Below are positions 48,311 through 59,358 of a stretch of DNA of 64,000 nucleotides, one piece after another. Numbering within the stretch: the stretch's first letter is position 1; each line of letters begins with the position of its first letter. The position numbers and the translations under genes are program-made. The stretch is taken from NCBI GenBank assembly GCA_002343775.1, contig DDSH01000030.1, positions 198,725 to 262,724 of the forward strand, read 5' to 3'. Under the pieces are notes generated by a model. The model had not been told where the DNA came from. It saw only the letters and a program-made list of their open reading frames with translations, and made no database searches. This DNA is from Anaerolineales bacterium UBA2395. Lineage in GTDB: Bacteria > Chloroflexota > Anaerolineae > Anaerolineales > Villigracilaceae.

Positions 48311-49717
48311 ATGCTCTCCTCACTCCGCTCCCGGCTTTGGTTGAGTTACGCCTTTCTTATCGTCACAGCGTTAAGCGTTGTGACGATTGTTCTGTTTATC
48401 TCCCTGTTTCGCAACCCGCTTTTATATCGTCAGACCACCGAGCGCTTGAATGCGGTGCAGACAGTATTGATCGAGCGTTCACAAGAACCGAATGCGCCAC
48501 CCGTCTCTGTTCTGGTGAAGCGTTCAAGGCAAACCTTCGGCGTACGGATCTTGCTGTTCTCGCAAAACCAACAATTGCTATTCGATACCTCTTCCACTGA
48601 GATGGGGTTGCCCTTTCCGCCGCGCCGCGCCGTTTTGCAGTCTTTGCCTACGGTTCGTGATGAGGCGGGCAGGGTTTGGCTCTATTCCATAGGGCAACTC
48701 TCCGATGGGACGTATCTTATGGTGGCGGATCAACGTCCGCGTTTTACGTTGGTCAATGCCTTTAGCGATGAATTTCTACCTGTCATTTTGCTGAGCGGTG
48801 GGATCGCCCTGCTGCTTTCGTTGATCGTAGCATTCGTTTTTGCAGGCTGGATCGCCAATCCGCTGCAAAAGGTGGTCAACGCGGCAGCGGAAATGCCCTC
48901 GGCGGCGACAAAGGTTTTGGAGGTCGGCGGACCGCACGAGGTCCAGGAACTGACGCGCGCTTTCAACTCGATGGTGACGCGTGTGCAATCCAGTCAAAGG
49001 TCGCAACGGGAATTTGTCGCCAATGTTTCCCACGAGTTGAAGACGCCTCTGACTTCGATTCAGGGATTTGCGCAAGCCATTCTCGATGGCACGGCAGATA
49101 CAGAGGAGGCGCGCGGGCGGGCGGCGCAGGTGATCTTCAACGAGTCCGGGCGAATGCACCGCATGGTGTTGGATCTGCTCGACCTTGCGCGGTTGGACAC
49201 CGGAACGGCTGATTTAGCGATGTCGCCAGTGAATGTGCGTGCCTTGCTCAATGCTGTGGCGGAGAAGTTTTCGCCGCAATCGCAACGGGCAGGTGTGAAT
49301 ATTCACGTAGAAGTGAGGGAAGACGTACCGCCTCTGATCGCAGATGGTGACCGTCTGGCGCAGGTCTTCACGAATTTGGTGGACAATGCACTCAAATTTA
49401 CCCCAAGTGGCGGAGTGATCTCGCTGAGTGCGGCAGTGAACGACCTTGCTCAAATGCGAATCACCGTGAGCGATACCGGCGCAGGAATTCCAGAGGAGGA
49501 ACAGGCGCGTATCTTTCAACGTTTTTATCAAGTAGACCCCGCCCGGCAGGGGGGCACATCTCATGGCGCGGGGCTTGGGCTGGCAATTGCGCACGAGATA
49601 ATTGTGGCGCATGGTGGTAGAATTAGCGTCCGAAGTCGCGTGGGTGCGGGAACTGAGATGGAAGTTCTTCTCCCGCTGTCGCCGCCTGAACCATCGAAAA
49701 AAGCGCGTAAAAAGTAG
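48311..49717 (+). CDS. Sensor histidine kinase with HAMP domain
   Basis: 468 residues. Membrane helices at about 10-32 and 158-182 enclose an extracytoplasmic sensor of about 125 residues; HAMP (IANPLQKVVNAAAEMPSA) follows; HisKA has VANVSHELKTPLTSI; HATPase shows VFTNLVDNALKFTPS, VSDTGAGIPEEE, FQRFYQVD and HGAGLGLAIAHEI. The C-terminus is basic. This is a textbook partner for the OmpR-type regulator just upstream. Confidence 0.95.
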   Translation: MLSSLRSRLWLSYAFLIVTALSVVTIVLFISLFRNPLLYRQTTERLNAVQTVLIERSQEPNAPPVSVLVKRSRQTFGVRILLFSQNQQLLFDTSSTEMGLPFPPRRAVLQSLPTVRDEAGRVWLYSIGQLSDGTYLMVADQRPRFTLVNAFSDEFLPVILLSGGIALLLSLIVAFVFAGWIANPLQKVVNAAAEMPSAATKVLEVGGPHEVQELTRAFNSMVTRVQSSQRSQREFVANVSHELKTPLTSIQGFAQAILDGTADTEEARGRAAQVIFNESGRMHRMVLDLLDLARLDTGTADLAMSPVNVRALLNAVAEKFSPQSQRAGVNIHVEVREDVPPLIADGDRLAQVFTNLVDNALKFTPSGGVISLSAAVNDLAQMRITVSDTGAGIPEEEQARIFQRFYQVDPARQGGTSHGAGLGLAIAHEIIVAHGGRISVRSRVGAGTEMEVLLPLSPPEPSKKARKK

Positions 49718-49728
49718 ATTTTTCTCAT

Positions 49729-49747
49729 CGCCGCCTTCTTGGCGGCG
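49729..49747 (+). repeat. GC hairpin between kinase and glycosyltransferase genes
   Basis: CGCCGCC / GGCGGCG (49729-49735, 49741-49747) with loop TTCTT. No T-run; may be a weak terminator. Confidence 0.45.
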
Positions 49748-49763
49748 AATCCATGCCTGAACC

Positions 49764-50771
49764 ATGTCCGAATTGCCATTTGTCTCGATCATTATCCCTT
49801 GCTACAACGAGGAAGCCACCATTCACAAGCTGTTGGAGGCTTTGCGTGTGCAGACCTATCCGCTGGCTCAGATGGAAGTGGTGATTTCAGACGGGTTTTC
49901 GACTGATGGCACGCGGGATGTGATCGCTGGTTTCAAAAAGCAAAATACCGACCTGTCGGTGCGGGTGGTGGATAATAAGGCGAAGACCATTCCATCTGGT
50001 GTGAACCAAGCCATTCGCGAGTCAAGCGGCGAGATCCTCATCCGGCTGGATGCCCATTCCATGCCCATCCCTGAATATGTAGCGCGATGTGTGGAAGCGC
50101 ATCAGGCTGGCAAAGGCGATAACGTGGGCGGCGTTTGGGAGATCCGCCCGGGAGCCGATACCTGGGTGGCGGAGTCGATCTCGTTCGCGGCGGCGCATCC
50201 CCTTGGGGTGGGAGATGCGATGTATCGCCTCAATGCCAAGGCGGGGGCTGTGGATACTGTCCCATTCGGTTCCTTTCGCCGGGAACTGATCCAAAAAATC
50301 GGCGCATTCGACGAGTCTCTGCTTGCCAACGAAGATTATGAGTTCAATACCCGTGTGCGTGAGGCGGGCGGCACGGTCTGGCTCGACCCTGCCATCCGTT
50401 CGGTGTATTTTTCGCGCAGTACGTTTGGAAAACTTGCCGGGCAATACTGGCGCTACGGCTTTTGGAAGTTCAAAATGCTCAAGCGATATCCGCATACCCT
50501 GCGCTGGCGTCAGGCACTTCCGCCGGTTTTTGTGCTCGCTTTGCTGACATTGATTGTGTTATCCTTGGGTTTGGCGGTTGCGAGAGTGTTATTGGTTTTG
50601 CAATTATTCGTATATTTTTTTGTGTTGGGGCTTGCCGGTTTAAGGCTGGCGATGAAGACAAGGAAAGGATTTTTGTTCTGGGGGCTGCCGTTTGCCATTG
50701 CCACCATGCATATTGCATGGGGGATGGGTTTTTTATGGAGCGGCATTTCGAGCATGTTCAAGAATGGCTGA
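49764..50771 (+). CDS. Family 2 glycosyltransferase (ExoA-like)
   Basis: 335 residues. GT-A motifs: VSIIIPCYNEEATIHKLLEA, the nucleotide-binding ISDGFSTDGTRDV, the DxD-type LIRLDAHSMP, and FDESLLANEDYEFNTRVREAG as the acceptor ED motif. Two to three C-terminal membrane helices (about 250-330). The arrangement resembles ExoA of succinoglycan synthesis. First gene of the cell-envelope polysaccharide block; overlaps the next gene by 8 bases. Confidence 0.93.
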   Translation: MSELPFVSIIIPCYNEEATIHKLLEALRVQTYPLAQMEVVISDGFSTDGTRDVIAGFKKQNTDLSVRVVDNKAKTIPSGVNQAIRESSGEILIRLDAHSMPIPEYVARCVEAHQAGKGDNVGGVWEIRPGADTWVAESISFAAAHPLGVGDAMYRLNAKAGAVDTVPFGSFRRELIQKIGAFDESLLANEDYEFNTRVREAGGTVWLDPAIRSVYFSRSTFGKLAGQYWRYGFWKFKMLKRYPHTLRWRQALPPVFVLALLTLIVLSLGLAVARVLLVLQLFVYFFVLGLAGLRLAMKTRKGFLFWGLPFAIATMHIAWGMGFLWSGISSMFKNG

Positions 50772-52203
50772 TATCTATCGTCCATCCCTGCGATTACGAC
50801 CCAGCGAACAACGCACCATTTTGTTGGTGGGGGATTTTATTGCATCCGTTGCCGCCATGGCAGGTGCGATTTACTTCTGGTATGAATACTCCCTGTACCG
50901 CCTGATCGAAAGCGGTGTCAAACCGAACATTGCCGAGCGGATCGTCCAACTCGAGGTTCCGCTCTGGTTTTATGTCCTGCCGCTTGCCTGGCTTTTGTTG
51001 ATGGTGGACTCGTATGAGATCCACACCGCTTCGAACTGGCGAAAGACCCTGCGCGGTATCGCTGTTGCGCCGGTGGTGGGATTATTGGGATACTCGCTGG
51101 TATTTACGATCAATACCGACCCGAACTCGCTGCCTCGTATTGCGATCGGCGCATTCCTCGTTCTCGCTTCTTTCCTGACTCTGGGGTGGCGCGCCATCTA
51201 CATCCGACTCTACACCTCGTCCGGTTTGATGCGCCGTGTGCTCGTCATTGGCGCAGGCAAGGCGGGACGCACATTGGTGGAGGCATACCGCAAACTGAAT
51301 CCGCCGCCTTTCCTCATCATCGGCTTTATTGACGATGACCCAGCCAAGCGCAACAAGTCTTATCATGGGTTTGGGGTGTTGGGCGATAGTGAGCATCTCC
51401 TTGATCTTGTGGAGGAATACCGCATCTCAGACGTAGTTGTGGCGATCACCGGCGAGATCAAAGGTGAAACCTTTCAAACCGTGCTGGATGCGCAGGAACG
51501 CGGAATCGAAGTGACTCGCATGCCCATCATGTACGAGGAATTGACCCAGCGTGTGCCAATCGAGCACCTTGAGTCAGATTGGGTTGTCCGCTCGTTTGTG
51601 GATCAGGTGCGTATCAGTGGGTTGTACGAACTTCTCAAGCGTGTCATGGATATTTTTGGTGGTTTTGTTGGAACAGTGGTTTTCCTGATGATCTTCCCAT
51701 TTATTGCGGTTGCCATCATCGTCGAAACAGGCTTCCCGGTCTTTTACTCCCAGCCGCGTTTGGGCAAGGGAGCAAAATTGTTCAGCATCCTAAAGTTTCG
51801 TACGATGACGCAAAATGCGGAAGCCGAGGGGATCAAGGCGGCGGAGGAAAACGATCCGCGGATCACGAAGGTTGGGAATTTCCTGCGTAAGACCCGTCTT
51901 GATGAGATGCCTCAATTTTGGGATGTGTTGCGCGGCGAGATGAGTCTCGTGGGTCCACGTGCAGAACGACCTGAGTTGGTGGCGGAATATCAGAAGCAAA
52001 TTCCGTTTTATCGCGCACGTCTGCTGGTGAAACCGGGGCTGACGGGTTGGGCGCAGATCAATTACGGCTATGTCGCCACGGTCAAGGAAACGGTGGTGAA
52101 ACTGGAATATGATCTGTATTACATCAAGCATCGCACCCTTGGTATGGACTTTAGTATTGTGCTGCGGACGATTGGAACTGTCCTCAGAAGAACCGGGAGA
52201 TAA
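50764..52203 (+). CDS. Undecaprenyl-phosphate sugar phosphotransferase (WbaP/WcaJ type)
   Basis: 479 residues from the ATG at 50764, which overlaps the glycosyltransferase stop; upstream in-frame ATGs lie inside that gene. Four or five N-terminal helices, then a CoA-binding-like domain (RRVLVIGAGKAGRTLVEAYR, IIGFIDDDPAK), a fifth helix and the C-terminal bacterial sugar-transferase domain with FYSQPRLGKGAKLFSILKFR, ITKVGNFLRKTRLDEMPQFW, MSLVGPRAERPELV and VKPGLTGWAQINYGY. It starts repeat-unit synthesis by moving sugar-1-phosphate to undecaprenyl phosphate. Confidence 0.94.
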   Translation: MADIYRPSLRLRPSEQRTILLVGDFIASVAAMAGAIYFWYEYSLYRLIESGVKPNIAERIVQLEVPLWFYVLPLAWLLLMVDSYEIHTASNWRKTLRGIAVAPVVGLLGYSLVFTINTDPNSLPRIAIGAFLVLASFLTLGWRAIYIRLYTSSGLMRRVLVIGAGKAGRTLVEAYRKLNPPPFLIIGFIDDDPAKRNKSYHGFGVLGDSEHLLDLVEEYRISDVVVAITGEIKGETFQTVLDAQERGIEVTRMPIMYEELTQRVPIEHLESDWVVRSFVDQVRISGLYELLKRVMDIFGGFVGTVVFLMIFPFIAVAIIVETGFPVFYSQPRLGKGAKLFSILKFRTMTQNAEAEGIKAAEENDPRITKVGNFLRKTRLDEMPQFWDVLRGEMSLVGPRAERPELVAEYQKQIPFYRARLLVKPGLTGWAQINYGYVATVKETVVKLEYDLYYIKHRTLGMDFSIVLRTIGTVLRRTGR

Positions 52204-52205
52204 AA

Positions 52206-53129
52206 ATGAAATATTTAGTGACCGGCGGTGCGGGCTTCATCGGCTCGCACATTTCACGTACTTTGTTGGAAAAAGGGCACTCCGTTCGCGTATTTGATAA
52301 CTTCTCTTCAGGTAAGCGCGAGAACCTCAACGGCTTGGATGTGGAGATCATCGAGGGCGACCTCCGCGATGCAGATGCGGTTGCCAAAGCCGTTCAAGGC
52401 ATGGAGATCATCTTCCATGAAGCGGCATTTGTCTCCGTCCCTGAGTCGATGGAAAAGCCGCAGGAATGTTTCGATGTCAACGTGACCGGAACGTCCATTT
52501 TGTTCGAAGCCGCCCGCAAAGCAGGTGTGAAGCGCGCCGTCTTCGCCACCAGTGCTGCCGTGTATGGCGACTCGGAAGCCTATCCGCTTTCCGAAGATAC
52601 ACCACTGAGACAGTTATCGCCCTACGCCACATCCAAGCGCGTGGACGAACTTTACGGTCAGCTTTACACGACCTCGTTCAATTTTGAAGTGGTTGCCCTG
52701 CGCTATTTCAACGTTTATGGTCCACGCCAGCGACCGGATTCGATGTACGCTGCCGCCGTGCCGATCTTCATCCGCCGCATTCTGGATAACAAACCCATTA
52801 CCATTTTCGGTGACGGCGGTCAGAGCCGTGACTTGGTCAACGTGCGCGATGTGGTGCAAGCCAACTTGCTCGCCGCCGAGCATCCCGCCGCGCCGGGGCA
52901 GATCTTCAACGTCTGCACGGGTGTTGAAACCCGCCTGCTCGATCTGCTCGACATTCTCTACCAAATCTTCCCGAACGCTCCCAAACATGTCCACGCCGAA
53001 CCGCGCGCCGGTGACATTTATCGCTCCATTGGCACGCCCAAAAAGATCATGGACATGCTCGGCTACAAACCGCAAGTGACCTTGGCTGAAGGGTTGAAAG
53101 AAGCGGTGGAAGTAATGAGAAACGAGTAA
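52206..53129 (+). CDS. NAD-dependent sugar epimerase (UDP-glucose 4-epimerase-like)
   Basis: 307 residues, extended SDR. NAD motif GGAGFIGSH at residues 7-15; active-site Ser/Thr in ATSAAVYGD and Tyr-x3-Lys in SPYATSKRV; nucleotide-sugar region YFNVYGPRQRPDSMYAAAVP. The length and KPITIFGDGGQSRDLVNVRDV segment fit WbpP/GalE-type 4-epimerases. The last residues (EVMRNE) and stop codon are encoded by a heptanucleotide repeat. Supplies a precursor for the polysaccharide. Confidence 0.93.
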   Translation: MKYLVTGGAGFIGSHISRTLLEKGHSVRVFDNFSSGKRENLNGLDVEIIEGDLRDADAVAKAVQGMEIIFHEAAFVSVPESMEKPQECFDVNVTGTSILFEAARKAGVKRAVFATSAAVYGDSEAYPLSEDTPLRQLSPYATSKRVDELYGQLYTTSFNFEVVALRYFNVYGPRQRPDSMYAAAVPIFIRRILDNKPITIFGDGGQSRDLVNVRDVVQANLLAAEHPAAPGQIFNVCTGVETRLLDLLDILYQIFPNAPKHVHAEPRAGDIYRSIGTPKKIMDMLGYKPQVTLAEGLKEAVEVMRNE

Positions 53130-53212
53130 TGAGTAACAAGTGACGAGGAACAAGTAACGAGGCGAGGTTTTCCTCATTTCTCACATCTCGTTACTCGTTA
53201 CTCGTAACTCGC
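53110..53212. repeat. Heptanucleotide tandem repeat with inverted arms (GAGTAAC/GTTACTC)
   Basis: The left arm (53110-53165) is a run of degenerate 7-mers, such as GAGTAAT, GAGTAAC, AAGTGAC, GAGGAAC and AAGTAAC; the right arm (53187-53212) has GTTACTC, GTTACTC, GTAACTC. The arms are complementary and could fold as a long hairpin. It fills the gap between two genes and overlaps the end of the first. Confidence 0.85.
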
Positions 53213-53222
53213 TCTTCCCCCC

Positions 53223-55069
53223 ATGTCCTCACGTCCACACGTCCGTAACCGTTTCGTCTTAATTGGCGACCTTGCCCTCACCATCGTTTCAGTGCTGGGC
53301 AGTTTTGCGTTACGGCTGGATGTGAGCGAATTGCCATTCTACTTTCCCGCCGCGCTGATGATGTGTGCGGTTGCGCTGATCGTCAAAATTCCCACCTATT
53401 ATTTCTTTGGACTATATCGCCGTCTGTGGGTGTATGCCAGCACGAATGAACTACGCCTCATCACCTTTGCGGTGACCGCCGCCTCTGTTTTAGCGTCAGG
53501 CGTGATGCTCCTGCTCATCGGCTTTGACCTGATCAAGCCGGGCATGCCGCGCTCTGCTCTTGGCATCGACTGGCTCATCTCGCTCATCCTAATCGGTGGC
53601 TCGCGTTTTGTTTTGCGCATCCTTGCTGAACAATCTTCGGCGCAGACCAACGCCAAGACTCGCCAAGCCCTCATCCTCGGTGCAGGCGACGCGGGTGCAC
53701 TCGTCGTGCGTGAATTGCAGAAGACCTCCCAACTCAATCTCATTCCCGTTGGTTTTCTCGACGATGACCCCGCCAAACAAAATCACAACATTTACGGCGT
53801 GACCGTCATTGGCAAGATCGACCAACTTGCAAAGACGCTTGATACCAAACAAGTGAACGAAGTTATTATCGCCATTCCTTCCGCGCCGGGGCATATCATC
53901 CGCCTCGTCAATGATGAATGCCGCAAACGCGGAATCACCTCACGCATTATCCCCGGTTTTTACGAACTCATCGGCGGCAAAGTCAGCGTAAACCGTCTGC
54001 GTGAAGTGGACATCACCGACCTTCTGCGCCGAGAACCTGCGACCATTGACGATCGTCTCATCGGCGACACACTCGGCGGCAAGCGCATCCTCGTCACCGG
54101 CGCGGGCGGCTCGATCGGCAGCGAACTCTGCCGTCAACTCGCGCGTTGGAACCCGACCGAACTTGTCTTGCTCGGTCATGGCGAGAATAGTATTTTTGAA
54201 GTCCTCCAAGAATTCAAAGATGATTTTCCTTCGCTTAACATCCAAGCGGTCATTGCCGATGTCCGCGATCTAAACCGCATTGAAAAAGTTTTCAATCAAC
54301 ACAAACCGCAAGTCGTTTTTCATGCCGCGGCGCACAAGCATGTTCCGCTCATGGAAGCTAATGTTGAAGAAGCGGTAACGAACAACGTTCTCGGAACAAA
54401 GAATGTTGTCGAAACAGCGGTCAGGCACGACGTAGAGAGACTCGTACTCATCTCCACTGATAAAGCTGTGCGCCCTGTCAGTGTGATGGGTGCGACCAAA
54501 CGTCTCGCCGAGTTAACTGTCCTCGATGCGGCGCAGCGTAACAATTTGCCGTATTCGGTTGTGCGTTTTGGTAATGTGCTTGGCAGTCGTGGCAGCGTGG
54601 TGCGTACCTTCAAAAATCAGATCGCGCGCGGCGGACCCGTTACCATCACGCATCCCGAAATGTATCGTTACTTCATGATCATCCCCGAAGCTGTCCATCT
54701 CGTTTTGCAAGCCGCGTGCATGGGCACGGGCGGCGAGGTTTTCATGCTCAACATGGGCGAGCAGGTTCGCATCCTCGATCTTGCCGAAGACCTCATTCGC
54801 CTCTCCGGTCTCGAACCCTATCGCGACATCGACATTCAAGTCACCGGCATTCGCCCCGGTGAAAAATTGCGCGAAGACCTGCTCGAAGATGGTGTGGACT
54901 TTGAACGTACCCAACACTCTGAAATTTTCCGCATGTCGAAAGAGGAACATGTGGACGGCACTGCACTGGCTCAAACATTGGATACCCTTTCAGACCTCGC
55001 GCTTCACTCCCGGACCGATGACCTGATTCAGACCATCAACCATTTTCTACCCTCAGGCTCGGTGCAGCA

Positions 55070-55073
<4 letters not shown>
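53223..55073 (+). CDS. Membrane nucleotide-sugar 4,6-dehydratase (CapD/PglF/FlaA1-like)
   Basis: 616 residues. Four N-terminal membrane helices (about 10-135), a first Rossmann domain (ALILGAGDAGALVVRELQ, FLDDDPAKQNHN) and a second with GAGGSIGSELCRQL near residue 295. In the active site, STDKAVRPVSVMGATKRLAE has Met-x3-Lys instead of Tyr-x3-Lys, which is normal for this inverting dehydratase/epimerase family. It makes 4-keto-6-deoxy sugars such as precursors of bacillosamine from UDP-GlcNAc. Overlaps the next gene by 4 bases. Confidence 0.93.
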
Positions 55074-56052
<979 letters not shown>

Positions 56053-56053
<1 letters not shown>

Positions 56054-57198
56054 TGACTGGTAACATCTGGAACGAGATCATTTCAAAACTTCCCGACCCG
56101 CACTTCCTGCAAACCTACGAATGGGGACAGGTCAAGGCGAAGTATGGCTGGGTTCCCTATTACGCCGTCTGGTCTGCTGACGGAAAATTTACCGTTTCTC
56201 AAACCACTGATAACTGGTCACTGGAGACTGGTAACTTTGTTGCCGCATCACTCATCCTCAAACGTACCGCTCTCCGTCGCTTCTCAATCTTCTACGCCCC
56301 CAAAGGTCCGCTCATGGATTGGACGAATGAGCCGCTTCGTGAACGCGTACTGGACGACTTGCAATCTTTCGCGAAGAAGCAGGGCGCGATCTTCCTAAAA
56401 CTTGACCCGGATGTGGTCTTGGGGCGCGGAGTCCCCGTCAGCGTGGATGAGGTCACAGAAAACAGCGGACAGGCTATGAGGTCCGATCTGATGCGCAGGG
56501 GGTGGGTGGAATCGTCTGACCAGATCCAGTTCCGTAATACGGTCATGGTCGATCTATCCGCCAGCGAAGAAGACATCCTCATGCGCATGAAGCAGAAGAC
56601 ACGTTACAACGTGCGTTTGGCAGAGAAGAAGGGTGTTGCGGTGCGCGTAGGCACAGTTGAGGATTTGCCTGCGTTGTATAAGATGTATGCCGAGACTTCG
56701 GTGCGCGATGGCTTTGTGATCCGCGACGAAGAATATTACATGACCGTCTGGAAGTTATTTATGCAAGATGCGGTCAACGGTCAGCCGTCCGCGGTCCCAT
56801 TGATTGCTGAAGTCGATAACGAACCCGTCGCTGCCATCTTCCTCTTCATGTTCGCCGGGCGTGGATATTACGTCTATGGTATGTCGCGGGATAAACACCG
56901 CGAAAAAATGCCAACCTATCTTTTACAATGGGCGGCAATGAAACATGCCAAGGCGCATGGCTGCCTGACCTACGACCTGTGGGGCGCGCCGGATGTCTTC
57001 GACGAAAGCGACTCGATGTGGGGCGTGTACCGCTTTAAGGAAGGCTTGGGCGGTGACGTGGTGCGGACGCTTGGCGCGTATGATTTTGCACCCAGTAAAT
57101 TCTGGTATTCGATGTACTCAGATGTCATGCCGCGTGTTTTGGATTTCATGCGTTCGCGTGGCAGGGAAAAGACGAAGCAAGTTGTTGGAGGCGCGTAA
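56053..57198 (+). CDS. FemAB-like peptidyl/aminoacyl transferase 2
   Basis: 381 residues, GTG start overlapping the previous stop by one base. Same family as the gene before it: PDPHFLQTYEWGQVKAKYGW, MKQKTRYNVRLAEKKGVAVR, GMSRDKHREKMPTYLLQWAA, YDLWGAPD and YRFKEGLGGDVVRT. Conserved residues match FemX-type enzymes that attach the first residue of interpeptide bridges. A short segment at residues about 52-62 is encoded by an ACTGGTC-type 7-mer repeat. The stop overlaps the start of the next gene by one base. Confidence 0.9.
56206..56240 (+). repeat. In-frame heptanucleotide repeat (ACTGGTC type)
   Basis: ACTGATA, ACTGGTC, ACTGGAG, ACTGGTA, ACTTTGT in phase within the second FemAB-like gene. 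Confidence 0.75.
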
Positions 57199-58163
57199 TG
57201 ACTGTTGCACGATTAAACTTTGCCCATCTTCCTACCCCAATTGAAGAACTCCCCAATCTTTCCAAAACCCTCGGTGGACCACGCATCTTCGTCAAGCGTG
57301 ACGATCAGACCGGGTTGGCATTTGGCGGGAATAAAACTCGCAAACTGGAATTTCTTGTTGCCGAAGCGCGCGAACAAGGCGCGGATTTGCTTATTTCAGG
57401 CGGCGCGATGCAGTCGAATCATTGTCGTCAGACGGCGGCGGCTGCGGCGCGATATGGCTTCGAGTGCAAACTGGTATTGACCGGTGCCAAGCCTGAGCAA
57501 GCCACCGCAAATTATCTACTTGACCAACTCTTCGGCGCGGAGATTGTCACTGTGGAAGATCGCGCCTTCCGCGACGGAGTATTACAGAAAACTTTTGATG
57601 ATGCCGTTGCCGCAGGGAAGAAACCCTATCTCGTTCCGTATGGCGGCTCCAGCCCAACTGGTGCGATGGGCTACACTTTTGCAATGGAAGAATTGATGCA
57701 GCAGAACATTCACGCGGACTGGATCGTCTTCGGTACATCCTCGGGTGGGACTCATGCAGGGCTGGTGTTAGGTCAGCGTCTGTTCGGCTACAAAGGCAAG
57801 GTGCTGGGAATCAGCATTGACGAACCGGAAGAAGAACTGAAATCACACGTCTCAGACCTGGCTTCACGTGCTAGTGAAAAACTTGGCGAGCGGATTCAAT
57901 TCTCGCGCAACGATGTACTGGCAACCGAAAATTACTGTCAGGCGGGCTATGGTGTTTTTGGAGAGGGTGAGCGCGAGGCGATTCTCTTGTTTGCCAGACA
58001 CGAAGGCTTGCTACTCGACCCCGTCTATACTGGACGCGCCGCGGCTGGGATGATCGACCTCATCCGCAAGGGATTCTTCAAAAAAGAGGAAACTGTGTTA
58101 TTCTGGCATACCGGCGGGCAACCTGCACTATTTGCGGAGAAGTATGTAGATAAAGTTTTATAA
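57198..58163 (+). CDS. PLP-dependent D-cysteine desulfhydrase / ACC deaminase family
   Basis: 321 residues. PLP-binding Lys is in FGGNKTRKLEFL (about residue 51); ISGGAMQSNHCRQTAAAAA contains the substrate-binding Ser/Asn/His; GTSSGGTHAGLVLG forms the phosphate loop; DPVYTGRAAAGMIDLI is also conserved. Length and motifs fit DcyD-type D-cysteine desulfhydrases (pyruvate, H2S and ammonia from D-Cys), though ACC deaminases share them. It is translationally coupled to the FemAB genes, which may link D-amino acid handling with wall synthesis. Confidence 0.9.
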   Translation: MTVARLNFAHLPTPIEELPNLSKTLGGPRIFVKRDDQTGLAFGGNKTRKLEFLVAEAREQGADLLISGGAMQSNHCRQTAAAAARYGFECKLVLTGAKPEQATANYLLDQLFGAEIVTVEDRAFRDGVLQKTFDDAVAAGKKPYLVPYGGSSPTGAMGYTFAMEELMQQNIHADWIVFGTSSGGTHAGLVLGQRLFGYKGKVLGISIDEPEEELKSHVSDLASRASEKLGERIQFSRNDVLATENYCQAGYGVFGEGEREAILLFARHEGLLLDPVYTGRAAAGMIDLIRKGFFKKEETVLFWHTGGQPALFAEKYVDKVL

Positions 58164-58181
58164 GTTGAATAAGGAGTGAAA

Positions 58182-59351
58182 ATGAGATCGACAATAAGAT
58201 CCATCGCATTGTTCATCATCGTCATCTCCGTCGCAACCGCCTGTAGTTCTCCCGAGTCTTTGCCAACCCAAGCCTTGGCAATCCCTCCAATTGAAACAAT
58301 TCCGCTTTCACCAACAGTGACCTCCATTGTGGAACCATCGTTCACTCCAACGCCTGCCTTGCTTCCTCTGGAAATTGTTGAATGGTCCGAATGGCCCTAT
58401 ACCGATCTGGCGGATCCTTCGATTACGGACACCCATGTGGAAATGCTCATCCGCAACCTGAATAACTTCCCTGTAAGGGTGAACCGTGATGAAGTTGAAT
58501 TGCGGTTTATCAACCCGGCGGGCGAAATTGTGTATGCCAATCCCAATCCGGTTTTTTACATCTGGCAAGGCGAGTGGATGCTGCCGGGCGAGACCGCAGC
58601 TCTTTCCGCATGCGTATGTTTTGACACGCAGGGACTGGAAAAGCAGGCATGGGAATCCCTCGAACTGGTAGCGCCGCTTGAGATCGCTACCGATATTGCC
58701 TACACACTCGACGTAGAAGTGACGCTTGGCGAGATCGTTGACATTGCTGCGGCACACCTCGGCGGGAGTGGATTTGCTCTTGAGACCACTTTTACCAATA
58801 CCAGCGGTCAGGCACTGGAAAGCGTTCCCCATCGTGTGATTGCCAGAGATGCCAATGGACGGTACGTTGGAGTGGCATTTGCCGGAAATGCCGTTGCGAG
58901 CTTCACTGAAAACATAGCCATACAACCTGGCGATACCGCCACGGGTTTGAATGTGATCGAGATCAACTATATTGACAGCAGTCTTACGACGCTGACCTAT
59001 GAGGTTGCGGCGATCGGAATCCCTTATCAGGCTGCGGCGGCGACTGCGGAAGCTGCCTTGCCTTCAGGGACTCCGCTCGCTGATTGGAATGGCATTCCGA
59101 TCATGCCCGGGGCTATTGGCGGCGAGGCGGTCGAAGGTGCATATCAATTCACAATAGCGGTGAGCCTCCCCGAGATCGCAGCTTACTACGAGGCGGAACT
59201 TTCCAATCTGGGCTTCGAGGTTGAGACATCTGTCGATGAAACTGTGGGGCAGGCGGTGTTGAATTTTCAAAAAGAAGGCATGACCGGCATGGTCGTGGTT
59301 GTGCCACTTGGCGGCGGACTCAATGGAGTCGCTATCATCATAAATCCGTGA
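58182..59351 (+). CDS. Lipoprotein of unknown function
   Basis: 389 residues from the ATG at 58182 with AAGGAG 6 bases upstream (a GTG at 58176 is less likely). Lipobox VATAC (Cys18), a Pro/Thr-rich linker, then two or three immunoglobulin-like beta domains with repeated patterns (EMLIRNLNNFPVRVNRDEVE, ETTFTNTSGQALESVPHRVI). The last 85 residues (VEGAYQFTIAVSLPEIAAYY to LNFQKEGMTGMVVVVPLGGG) look like a separate alpha/beta module. No catalytic motif. Probably a surface-exposed structural or binding protein. Confidence 0.78.
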   Translation: MRSTIRSIALFIIVISVATACSSPESLPTQALAIPPIETIPLSPTVTSIVEPSFTPTPALLPLEIVEWSEWPYTDLADPSITDTHVEMLIRNLNNFPVRVNRDEVELRFINPAGEIVYANPNPVFYIWQGEWMLPGETAALSACVCFDTQGLEKQAWESLELVAPLEIATDIAYTLDVEVTLGEIVDIAAAHLGGSGFALETTFTNTSGQALESVPHRVIARDANGRYVGVAFAGNAVASFTENIAIQPGDTATGLNVIEINYIDSSLTTLTYEVAAIGIPYQAAAATAEAALPSGTPLADWNGIPIMPGAIGGEAVEGAYQFTIAVSLPEIAAYYEAELSNLGFEVETSVDETVGQAVLNFQKEGMTGMVVVVPLGGGLNGVAIIINP

Positions 59352-59358
59352 CGGCTGT

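Noticed and set aside
53110..53212. CRISPR array
   Set aside because: Repeat unit is 7 bases, has no spacers of constant length, and no cas genes are present.
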